Below are positions 58,024-64,000 of a stretch of 64,000 nucleotides of DNA, piece by piece. This DNA is from Aurantiacibacter zhengii. Lineage in GTDB: Bacteria; Pseudomonadota; Alphaproteobacteria; Sphingomonadales; Sphingomonadaceae. Position numbers and translations under genes: made by a program. Numbering within the stretch: position 1 is the stretch's first letter; every line of letters starts with the position of its first letter. Location of the stretch: NCBI RefSeq assembly GCF_003584125.1, contig NZ_QXFL01000002.1:434001-498000 (forward strand), written 5' to 3'. The notes under the pieces were generated by a model that was not told where the DNA came from, did not search any database, and was given only the letters and a program-made list of their open reading frames with translations.

Positions 58024-59433
58024 ATGGCCAGTGCTAAGGATATCACCAAGCGGATCAAGGATGAGGAGATCGAGTGGGTCGATGTCCGTTTCACCGATCC
58101 CAAGGGCAAGTGGCAGCACCTCTCGATGTGCGCCAGCGTCGTTGATGAGGACATGCTCGAAGAAGGCATGATGTTCGACGGCTCCTCTATCGAGGGCTGG
58201 AAGACGATCAACGAGAGCGACATGATCCTGCGCCCGGACCTGGACTCGGTCTATATCGATCCGTTCAGCGCCACGCCCATGATGGTCATAAACTGCGACA
58301 TCGTGGAGCCGAGCAACGGCGAGCTTTACAGCCGTGACCCGCGTTCCACCGCCAAGCGCGCCGAAGCTTACCTGAAGAGCACCGGCATCGGTGACACAAT
58401 CTACGTCGGTCCGGAACCCGAGTTCTTCATGTTCGACGATGTGCGCTTCGAAGACGGCTATGCCGGCTCCGGCTACCAGATCGACGATATCGAACTGCCG
58501 ACCAACTCGGGCGTCGAAATGGAAATGGGCAACATGGGCCACCGCCCGCGCGCCAAGGGTGGCTACTTTCCCGTCGCGCCGGTCGATTCCGCCATGGATA
58601 TCCGTGCCGAAATGGTTTCCACGATGATGGAAATGGGCCTGCCTATGGACAAGCATCACCACGAAGTGGCTTCTGCCCAGCACGAGCTTGGCATTACCTT
58701 CGGCACGCTGGTGGAAACCGCCGACCGCGTGCAGATCTACAAGTACGTGGTGCACCAGGTGGCCCACGCCTACGGCAAGACGGCAACTTTCATGCCCAAG
58801 CCGATCAAGGATGACAACGGTAGCGGCATGCACACCCACATGTCGATCTGGAAGGATGGCAAGCCGACTTTCGCCGGTAACGAATACGCCGGTCTTTCGG
58901 AAAACTGCCTGTTCTACATCGGCGGTGTCATCAAGCACGCCAAGGCGCTGAACGCCTTCACCAACCCGACCACCAACAGCTACAAGCGACTGGTTCCGGG
59001 CTTCGAGGCTCCCGTGCTGCTGGCCTACTCGGCACGCAACCGCTCCGCATCGTGCCGTATCCCTTACGGCTCGGGCGAAAAGGCGAAGCGTGTGGAATTC
59101 CGCTTCCCCGATCCGCTGGCAAACCCCTATCTCGCTTTCTCGGCGCTGATGATGGCTGGCCTCGACGGTATCGAGAACAAGATCCACCCGGGCGAAGCCA
59201 TGGACAAGAACCTCTACGATCTGCCGCCGGCCGAACTCGCCGACGTGCCGACCGTCTGCGGCAGCTTGCGGGAAGCCCTGCTGTCCCTCCGCGACGATCA
59301 CGAGTTCCTGCTGAAGGGCGACGTGTTCACCAAGGACCAGATCGATGCCTATATGGATCTGAAGTGGGAAGACGTGCTGCGCTTCGAAACCACGCCGAGC
59401 CCGGTCGAATTCGACATGTATTACTCTTCTTGA
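58024..59433 (+). CDS. glnA: Glutamine synthetase type I
   Basis: Main ammonium-assimilating enzyme, a dodecamer. The 469 residues carry the N-terminal [10 protein letters not shown] signature, the active-site EFFMFD and [12 protein letters not shown] with metal ligands, and [16 protein letters not shown] for ATP binding. Tyr398 in NLYDLPPAE is the adenylylation site, so activity is likely controlled through GlnE and P-II (established for the type). The strong AAGGAAGG ribosome site is 8 nt from the ATG. glnB lies 62 nt upstream, giving one operon. Confidence 0.98.
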   Translation: MASAKDITKRIKDEEIEWVDVRFTDPKGKWQHLSMCASVVDEDMLEEGMMFDGSSIEGWKTINESDMILRPDLDSVYIDPFSATPMMVINCDIVEPSNGELYSRDPRSTAKRAEAYLKSTGIGDTIYVGPEPEFFMFDDVRFEDGYAGSGYQIDDIELPTNSGVEMEMGNMGHRPRAKGGYFPVAPVDSAMDIRAEMVSTMMEMGLPMDKHHHEVASAQHELGITFGTLVETADRVQIYKYVVHQVAHAYGKTATFMPKPIKDDNGSGMHTHMSIWKDGKPTFAGNEYAGLSENCLFYIGGVIKHAKALNAFTNPTTNSYKRLVPGFEAPVLLAYSARNRSASCRIPYGSGEKAKRVEFRFPDPLANPYLAFSALMMAGLDGIENKIHPGEAMDKNLYDLPPAELADVPTVCGSLREALLSLRDDHEFLLKGDVFTKDQIDAYMDLKWEDVLRFETTPSPVEFDMYYSS

Positions 59434-59438
59434 TGATT

Positions 59439-59462
59439 GCGAGGGGCCGTCCGGCCCCTCGC
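59439..59462 (+). terminator. Palindromic hairpin just after glnA
   Basis: GCGAGGGGCCG pairs with CGGCCCCTCGC across TC, an 11-bp stem starting 6 nt past the glnA stop. The run after it is TTCCTCGCTTC, weak as a terminator, so it may mainly protect the mRNA 3' end, or act with the second hairpin at 59549. Confidence 0.55.
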
Positions 59463-59542
59463 TTCCTCGCTTCGCTGCGGGCGCGCGTTCGCGCTTGCGG
59501 TCGTCAAACGACCGAAAAGGAGCGGAGAATCAGTAGTTGTCG

Positions 59543-59579
59543 AAAAAAGGGCCGCTCGGGAAACCGGGCGGCCCTCTTT
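59543..59579. terminator. Bidirectional terminator between glnA and the membrane-protein gene
   Basis: GGGCCGCTCGG and CCGGGCGGCCC (59549-59574, one G-T pair) form an 11-bp stem closed by a GAAA tetraloop. The plus strand continues TCTTTG; the minus strand continues TTTTTTCG. It therefore suits both glnA readthrough and the minus-strand gene that ends 26 nt away, and it is strongest on the minus strand. Confidence 0.85.
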
Positions 59580-59599
59580 GTGTGTGGGTAAGAGAAGGC

Positions 59600-60253
59600 T
59601 TACCGCTGCTTCAGCATCCCTCTCTTGCCCGCAACGATGAAGCACGACAGCATCATGAAGCCGGCGAACATCGTCAGCCAGTCCAGCGGAGCGGGCGCAG
59701 GCGCACGGTCGACGTGGGCCAGCAGTGCCCAGCCGCCGCCGATCAGGACGACAAGGTAAAAGGCCGCAGACGTGGCCTCGCCAGAAACGCTTTTCATCAG
59801 TTCGTCCGTATGGCGACGCTGGCGCGATCCGGCGAACCAGGCAAATCCCACAAGGACAATCACGCCCACCAGTACGACCACGGCGGAAACCGGCCCACCT
59901 GGAGTACCCACTGCGGCCAGCAGCAGCGCAAGGCCCAGCGCAATCATACCCCCCGCACTCCACGACAGCGCACGGTGCTGCTCGCGCAGTTCGTCGGCAT
60001 CCTCCACGTTCAGGAAACGGGCGCCCAGCGAGGGGTTTACCAATCCCACACCCACCGCAAAGGCGGTGAGGACGTAGATTATGCCAACCAGCCCGGCGAT
60101 TTCCTGCGAGGCGGTGAACTCGCCCAGCGTGCCGCTTTCCACCAGTTCCATGAAGCCCATCGCGGCAAGGAAGCCCGCCGCGCCGCCTACGCACAGCGAC
60201 ACGATCATCTTGCGGGTCTTGCTCTTGGGTTTGTCGCTTATAGCCATGTCCAT
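59600..60253 (-). CDS. Multi-pass membrane protein paired with an XRE regulator
   Basis: A protein of 217 residues with six hydrophobic helices, a basic N-terminus and a short charged loop after the second or third helix (NPSLGARFLNVEDADELREQ). No transporter or enzyme family was recognised. Its ATG shares one base with the stop of the regulator gene (TAATG), and a GGAGG site sits inside the end of that gene, so expression is coupled. A regulator plus membrane protein pair of this size occurs in other sphingomonads; its purpose is unknown. Confidence 0.75.
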   Translation of the reverse strand: MDMAISDKPKSKTRKMIVSLCVGGAAGFLAAMGFMELVESGTLGEFTASQEIAGLVGIIYVLTAFAVGVGLVNPSLGARFLNVEDADELREQHRALSWSAGGMIALGLALLLAAVGTPGGPVSAVVVLVGVIVLVGFAWFAGSRQRRHTDELMKSVSGEATSAAFYLVVLIGGGWALLAHVDRAPAPAPLDWLTMFAGFMMLSCFIVAGKRGMLKQR

Positions 60254-60462
60254 TACTCCGCCTCCGGTGTCCAGTCGTCGATAAAAAGATCAGGCACGCC
60301 CACTTCGAAAAGCTTCGCCATGCGCAATGCCAGCGGCAGGCTGGGATCGTACTTGTCGGTTTCGACCGCGTTGATGGTCTGCCGCGAAACGCCCAGCCGC
60401 CGGGCCAGTTCGCCCTGGCTCCAGCCGTGCCCTTCGCGGTGTTCCTTTACGCGGTTGTTCAC
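60253..60462 (-). CDS. XRE-family helix-turn-helix transcriptional regulator
   Basis: A minimal DNA-binding protein of 69 residues. The HTH covers about 14-35 (WSQGELARRLGVSRQTINAVE), and the rest is the DPSLPLALRMAKLFEVGVPDLF ending typical of YozG-like small XRE proteins. There is no ligand domain. It is first in a two-gene operon with the membrane protein. Three 18-bp palindromes begin 19 nt upstream of its start (60481-60532), so it probably represses itself; this is inference. Confidence 0.9.
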   Translation of the reverse strand: MNNRVKEHREGHGWSQGELARRLGVSRQTINAVETDKYDPSLPLALRMAKLFEVGVPDLFIDDWTPEAE

Positions 60463-60480
60463 CGAATCATCCTGACTGCC

Positions 60481-60532
60481 TGTAAAGAGCTCTTTACTGT
60501 AAAGAACTCTTGTCAGTCAAGAGCTCTTTACA
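60481..60532. promoter_or_regulatory. Triplicate 18-bp palindromic operator in the XRE-lysozyme intergenic region
   Basis: Three copies of TGTAAAGAGCTCTTTACA lie at 60481, 60498 and 60515, an exact 17-nt period. They match at 17, 15 and 16 of 18 positions respectively; the first is a near-perfect palindrome. On the minus strand the array includes TTGACT (60514-60519) and TAAAGA with an 18-nt spacer, a plausible -35/-10 pair for the XRE gene. Binding there would block that promoter. Confidence 0.7.
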
Positions 60533-60604
60533 TCCCCCTCTTTCCTACAGTCCGGCAACGGACCTAGCGCCGCCGCCCGATTCACTGCAGGAAAGATCAA
60601 TACC

Positions 60605-61210
60605 ATGACCCGCAAACCGCTGTTCGACACCATCCGCCGCATCCTTGATCGCCCGCTGACCCAGTGCGAGGTAGCGCGCATCGACGATGCCGCCGATTTC
60701 CTGCCCCAGGACTGTGTTCCAGGTGTTCCAGGTTCTCCCTCTCCCATGACGATCGGCGCAGACGGGATCGCCCTTATCAAGCGCTTTGAAGGCTGCGCCA
60801 GGAAGCGGCGCGACGGAATGGTGGAGGCCTATCCCGATCCCGGCACCGGTGGTGCGCCCTGGACCATCGGCTGGGGCGCGACGGGTCCCGGCATTGGCCC
60901 GGGCACCGTGTGGACGCAGGACGCCTGCGACGCGCGGCTGGAGGCGGATCTTGATTGTTATGCCCGCGAAGTCACCCTCGCGCTGGGCGATGCGCCCGTA
61001 ACCCGGCAGCAGTTCGATGCCCTCGTCAGCTTCCATTACAACACCGGTGCGATTGCCACCGCCACGCTCACCCGCAAGCACAAGGCAGGCGATTTCGAGG
61101 GCGCGGCGCGCGAATTTACCCGCTGGCGTTACGCCGGGGGACGCGTGATGAAAGGCCTCGCCCGCCGCCGCGCCGCCGAAGAAGCGTTGTACCGGCGCGG
61201 CACGCGTTAA
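60605..61210 (+). CDS. GH24 lysozyme (phage-type endolysin fold)
   Basis: Muramidase-like protein of 201 residues. A helical N-terminal segment (about 1-35, KPLFDTIRRILDRPLTQCEV) is followed by a short Pro/Gly linker and the GH24 domain. The catalytic Glu62 is in KRFEGC; Asp78 in AYPDPGTGG and Thr87 in WTIGWG complete the triad. The fold continues with FDALVSFHYNTG and a basic C-terminus. No signal peptide, holin or other phage gene is near, so export is unclear. It starts 73 nt from the operator array and reads away from the XRE gene. Confidence 0.88.
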   Translation: MTRKPLFDTIRRILDRPLTQCEVARIDDAADFLPQDCVPGVPGSPSPMTIGADGIALIKRFEGCARKRRDGMVEAYPDPGTGGAPWTIGWGATGPGIGPGTVWTQDACDARLEADLDCYAREVTLALGDAPVTRQQFDALVSFHYNTGAIATATLTRKHKAGDFEGAAREFTRWRYAGGRVMKGLARRRAAEEALYRRGTR

Positions 61211-61269
61211 CTAAAATGAGGAACCAGCCGCCGAACTTCGCCGTTTCCCGTGTCGAAGAGGAATATGCG

Positions 61270-62382
61270 ATGAAACTTTGGATAGCTTCACTCTCGGCCA
61301 TAGCCCTTGCCGCCACGCCCGCGCTGGCGCAGGGGAATGGTAATGGGAATGGTAACGGAAACGGAAACGGAAACCGGGGCGGACCGCCCGAACAGGCCGG
61401 CCCGTCCAACCCCGGAAATGGCAACGGCAACGGCAATCGCGGGGCCAATCGTGGCAACGGCGGCAACGCGCAGATGGAAGCGCGCGGCAATCGCGGTGGC
61501 GGTTCTGAGCCCCAGGCGCGCGGTAACGGCAACAACGGCAACGGTAATGCCGGCAACGGTAACGCCGGCAATGCCGATCGAGGCGGACCTCCTGTCGCTC
61601 GCGGTAACGGGAACGACAATCGGGGTGGCCCGCCGGTGGCCAATGGCAACGGAAATCGCGGCAACAATGGCAACAACGGCAACCGCGCAAACAACGCCAG
61701 CAACAATCGCGGCACTGTGGATACACGCGTGCGTTACGACGACAGACGGGACTACGACTTCGGCGATTTCCGCGACTTCCGCCGCGTGTCTACGCAGGTA
61801 GCCGACGGTTGCCCTCCTGGCCTTGCCAAGAAATACAACGGCTGCCGCCCGCCCGGCCTTGCGCGGCAACAGGATCGCTATCGCTACAGCCGCTATTCCC
61901 CCGACTGGTGGGGCCTTGGCGGACTGTTCGGTGACCGCCGCGGCGATTATTACTACGACGACGGCTACCTGCTAAGGCTGGGCAGCGGGGGTGGTATCTC
62001 CGGATATATCCCGCTGCTGGGCGGAGCCTTGTCCATCGGCAATATCTGGCCGGACGACTACCGCTATTCCCGCGTGCCCCGCTATTACGAGGACTACTAC
62101 GGTCTCAGCGGCCCGGATCGCTATCGTTATGCCGATAATGTGGTCTACCGGATGGATCCGCAAACCTCCGCCATTACATCCATTGCCGCGCTGCTCACGG
62201 GCAGCGATTTCACCGTCGGCCAGCAGATGCCGCGCGGTTATGACGTGTACAACGTGCCCTACAGCTACCGTGACCAGTATTACGACCGGCCCGGTGCCAT
62301 GTACCGTTACAACGATGGCTACGTTTACGAGATCGATCCGGAAACGCGACTTGTTGCGGCCGCCATCGAACTGCTGATCTGA
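61270..62382 (+). CDS. Secreted Asn/Gly-rich protein with CPPGLAKK motif
   Basis: An exported protein of 370 residues with a signal peptide ending ALAQ. The first 140 residues after it are Asn-Gly and Arg-Gly repeats, encoded by 6-nt repeats of the GGNAAY kind. The centre has VADGCPPGLAKKYNGCRPPGLA, a motif of sphingomonad RcnB-like secreted proteins. The C-terminal half is Tyr/Asp/Arg-rich and ends with two related blocks, YRYADNVVYRMDPQT and YRYNDGYVYEIDPET. A GAGGA precedes the ATG at 61270. Function unknown; envelope or matrix association is a guess. Confidence 0.75.
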   Translation: MKLWIASLSAIALAATPALAQGNGNGNGNGNGNGNRGGPPEQAGPSNPGNGNGNGNRGANRGNGGNAQMEARGNRGGGSEPQARGNGNNGNGNAGNGNAGNADRGGPPVARGNGNDNRGGPPVANGNGNRGNNGNNGNRANNASNNRGTVDTRVRYDDRRDYDFGDFRDFRRVSTQVADGCPPGLAKKYNGCRPPGLARQQDRYRYSRYSPDWWGLGGLFGDRRGDYYYDDGYLLRLGSGGGISGYIPLLGGALSIGNIWPDDYRYSRVPRYYEDYYGLSGPDRYRYADNVVYRMDPQTSAITSIAALLTGSDFTVGQQMPRGYDVYNVPYSYRDQYYDRPGAMYRYNDGYVYEIDPETRLVAAAIELLI

Positions 62383-62396
62383 GAGGAACGGGAACC

Positions 62397-62954
62397 ATGA
62401 AGAAACACACCATCCTGTCCGCCCTTGCGGCGTGCAGCCTCTTGGCGCTGGCAGCCTGCGGCGGGGATGCACCTGCCGATGATGCGAGTGCGAGCGGCGA
62501 GATCGGAAGTGAAACGCTGGCCGCGCTGATCGACGATAGCCCGGACCTTTCGACCACAGCCGAAATCCTTGGTGATACGGGCTTGCAAAGCGTTTTCGAC
62601 GGCAATGCCCCTTACACGGTGTTCGCCCCCACTGACGAAGCCTTCGCCGCGCAGGACATCCCGCTGGAAGGCGAGGAGGCGCAGGCTGCCCGGGTGGCAA
62701 TCCTGCGTGAGCACATCGTGCCGGGTTTCCTGACACGCGCGGACATAGTCGGCGCGGTGGAAAGCTCGGGCGGTTCGGTGGAAATGCAAACCATGGGATC
62801 GAACACGCTGACCTTTACAGAGGACGGCGATACGCTCGTCATCGCATCTTCCGATGGCAGCCGGGCACGCGTATCGGGTGCCGGCATGAGCGGGGCAAAT
62901 GGCTCTGTCTTCCCGGTCGATGGCGTTCTGAAATCGCTCGACGCGCCCGGCTGA
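62397..62954 (+). CDS. Fasciclin (FAS1) domain lipoprotein
   Basis: A 185-residue lipoprotein with lipobox LAAC at 18-21. One FAS1 domain fills the rest: the H1 box YTVFAPTDEAF is followed by LREHIVPGFLT, and the H2-like strand VFPVDGVL closes it. FAS1 domains mediate adhesion in other organisms; the ligand here is not known. It follows the Asn/Gly-rich gene by 14 nt with GAGGAACGGGAA as the ribosome site, so they are probably co-transcribed. A strong terminator follows. Confidence 0.92.
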   Translation: MKKHTILSALAACSLLALAACGGDAPADDASASGEIGSETLAALIDDSPDLSTTAEILGDTGLQSVFDGNAPYTVFAPTDEAFAAQDIPLEGEEAQAARVAILREHIVPGFLTRADIVGAVESSGGSVEMQTMGSNTLTFTEDGDTLVIASSDGSRARVSGAGMSGANGSVFPVDGVLKSLDAPG

Positions 62955-62983
62955 CGCCGATCCGGAACATCGAGAAGTAAAAG

Positions 62984-63012
62984 GGGGCGGCCTGCATGGG
63001 CCGCCCCTTTTT
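62984..63012 (+). terminator. Rho-independent terminator after the fasciclin gene
   Basis: A 9-bp stem GGGGCGGCC/GGCCGCCCC (62984-63007) with a 6-nt loop is followed by TTTTT. It lies 29 nt past the stop. The minus strand also has a short T-run (TTTTACTT), so it may serve tamB, which ends at 63030. Confidence 0.88.
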
Positions 63013-63029
63013 GTCATGCGCGGGTCCTG

Positions 63030-64000
63030 CTAGTAATCCCGCCGGTACTCCGCCGCCGCCTGATGCCGCCCGATGGTGCTGACGGTGGCCAGCAGGTTCA
63101 ACCAGCTGGTAACGCGGAACTCCAGTTCGGTGGCGTTGTAGCCCGCCCCGTCGGTGATGATTTCCACGTAAAAGCGGCGACCGAAGTTCTTGCCCAGCGC
63201 CACCGCCGTGCCGCGATCCAGGGCGGGGTCTGCGCCGATGATGCGCAGGCGATCTAGACCGATGGCATCGCGTAGCTGGTTGATCGGGCCGGTGCCTCCA
63301 CCGCCGCGCAGGCTGGCGACAGCCGCGCCCAGTTGCAGCGCATCGGTGGCGGAAAGGTCGGTGATCGACCCGCCAAACAGCAGACGTGCCAGCAGCTCCT
63401 CTTCCGGCAGTGCCGGGGTGGAGGAGAACGTGATCTCCGGCTGGCTGGCATTGCCACTCACGTCGACTTCGACGGAAATGCCGTTGACGTCGGTCGCAGC
63501 TGTCAGGTCGATGCGCGGATCGATCGGCACGGCCTGATCGAAGTCGATCTCGCCGCGGGTGATTTCGAAGCGCGTTCCGGCGAAGGAATAGAAACCCTGT
63601 CGCGGCACGATGGAAACAGAGCCACCGACACGCGGATCTTCGGTCGTGCCGCGCAGCAGCAGGTTCTCGGTGCGCCACTCGCTATCGAGACCCATGCCGT
63701 CGACGCGGATTCCGCCGGGGGCGCGCACGTCGATCAGGAAGCGCCACGGCTGCGTCGCGGCGGCGGCAGGGGCGAGGTCGGCGGGGCGATTTATCTCGGT
63801 CACGCGAACATTCGGCAATTCCGCCAGCACTTCCGAGCTGCCGAGCGACCAGCGGGCGCTGGTGGCTTCCAGGCGGCCGGCAATCGTGCCGCCTACCCCG
63901 TTGGAGATAATCCGCAGCGGGCCGGTGATGGTCGCGCCCATGTTCTCGAGGTCGAGGATCTCGGCGTTACGCGCAGCGATGCGCAGATCGATCTGCGGAC
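63030..64000 (-). CDS. tamB: Translocation and assembly module protein TamB, 5' partial
   Basis: C-terminal part of a large inner-membrane anchored, beta-helical envelope protein that works with TamA in outer-membrane biogenesis and lipid transfer. The visible 323 codons include the DUF490 end: GGSVSIVPRQGFYSFAGTRFEITRGEIDFD, then LPEEELLARLLFGGS and the terminal beta strands ending AEYRRDY. The frame stays open to base 64000, so the ATG at 63941 is internal and most of the gene lies to the right. Full-length members exceed 1,000 residues. Confidence 0.93.
   Translation of the reverse strand, partial: PQIDLRIAARNAEILDLENMGATITGPLRIISNGVGGTIAGRLEATSARWSLGSSEVLAELPNVRVTEINRPADLAPAAAATQPWRFLIDVRAPGGIRVDGMGLDSEWRTENLLLRGTTEDPRVGGSVSIVPRQGFYSFAGTRFEITRGEIDFDQAVPIDPRIDLTAATDVNGISVEVDVSGNASQPEITFSSTPALPEEELLARLLFGGSITDLSATDALQLGAAVASLRGGGGTGPINQLRDAIGLDRLRIIGADPALDRGTAVALGKNFGRRFYVEIITDGAGYNATELEFRVTSWLNLLATVSTIGRHQAAAEYRRDY

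Noticed and set aside
60253-61210. XRE regulator plus lysozyme as a prophage remnant
   Set aside because: The regulator is paired with a membrane protein rather than phage genes, and no other phage function is found on either side.
61330-61730. Asn/Gly repeat DNA as a non-coding satellite
   Set aside because: It is in frame with a signal peptide and a conserved C-terminal half, so it is coding.

Overview
The window is GC-rich chromosomal DNA from an alphaproteobacterium. The dcw gene order, the siroheme/DUF2849/sulfite reductase/DUF934/CysH sulfur operon, the obgE-proB pair, the type-2 ArgC and the sphingomonad-type secreted protein with a CPPGLAKK-NGC-PPG motif point to Sphingomonadales, most likely Erythrobacteraceae (inferred from family knowledge; no search was run). 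It is almost solid housekeeping DNA with short intergenic gaps. No prophage, insertion sequence, integrase, CRISPR array or rRNA operon is visible. Both ends cut a gene: rarA at the left and tamB at the right. No gap without a gene exceeds 300 bases; the largest are 57376-57622 and 42244-42444.

Layout. 1-2.4 kb: rarA, a DUF429 gene and a TM2-domain gene. 2.5-4.5 kb: tRNA-Thr(TGT), UDP-glucose dehydrogenase and QueF, with three tandem hairpins between the last two. 4.6-8.7 kb: a sulfurtransferase, cystathionine beta-lyase and MscS channel chained by 4-nt overlaps, then a membrane protein. 8.8-12.7 kb: sulfate assimilation (siroheme synthesis, sulfite reductase, APS-type CysH). 12.7-16.7 kb: a JmjC-like oxygenase, a Tat-exported repeat protein, an epimerase and ProB. 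16.8-21.5 kb: ObgE, tRNA-Ala(CGC), a polyproline lipoprotein, a Bax-inhibitor-1 protein, ProC and a YbjN protein. 21.7-42.2 kb: a complete division and cell wall cluster on the minus strand, transcribed mraZ, rsmH, ftsL, ftsI, murE, murF, mraY, murD, ftsW, murG, murC, murB, ddl, ftsQ, ftsA, ftsZ, followed by a TPR-SPOR protein. 42.4-45.1 kb: a ferredoxin, CysK and two small envelope genes on the same strand. 45.1-49.5 kb: AlkA-type glycosylase, an S9 peptidase and two tandem SDR paralogues. 49.5-56 kb: PhhB, CcmAB, a CPA1 antiporter, a lipoprotein cytochrome c, methionine aminopeptidase, a DUF3298-like lipoprotein and an M17 aminopeptidase. 56-59.4 kb: an orphan SH3 protein, ArgC and the nitrogen pair GlnB-GlnA. 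59.6-64 kb: an XRE regulator with its membrane partner behind a triple palindromic operator, a GH24 lysozyme, an Asn/Gly-rich secreted protein, a fasciclin lipoprotein and TamB.

How the genes fit together. The dcw block supplies the cytoplasmic steps from UDP-MurNAc to lipid II, the septal synthase FtsW-FtsI and the FtsZ/FtsA/FtsQ/FtsL divisome. Nearly every junction from mraZ to ftsA overlaps by 1-14 nt, so translation is probably coupled. The only sizeable break is 107 nt before ftsZ, where a near-consensus DnaA box sits next to a plausible -10. The sulfur operon turns adenylylated sulfate into sulfide, which CysK can use to make cysteine. GlnB and GlnA form the ammonium assimilation control pair. 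The parts that look least ordinary are not classical mobile or defence systems: the three-copy operator over the XRE gene, the triple hairpin ahead of ugd, the Tat-exported Asp-rich repeat protein, the MscS with a repeat-bearing N-terminus, and the SH3 domain lacking its usual NlpC/P60 enzyme.
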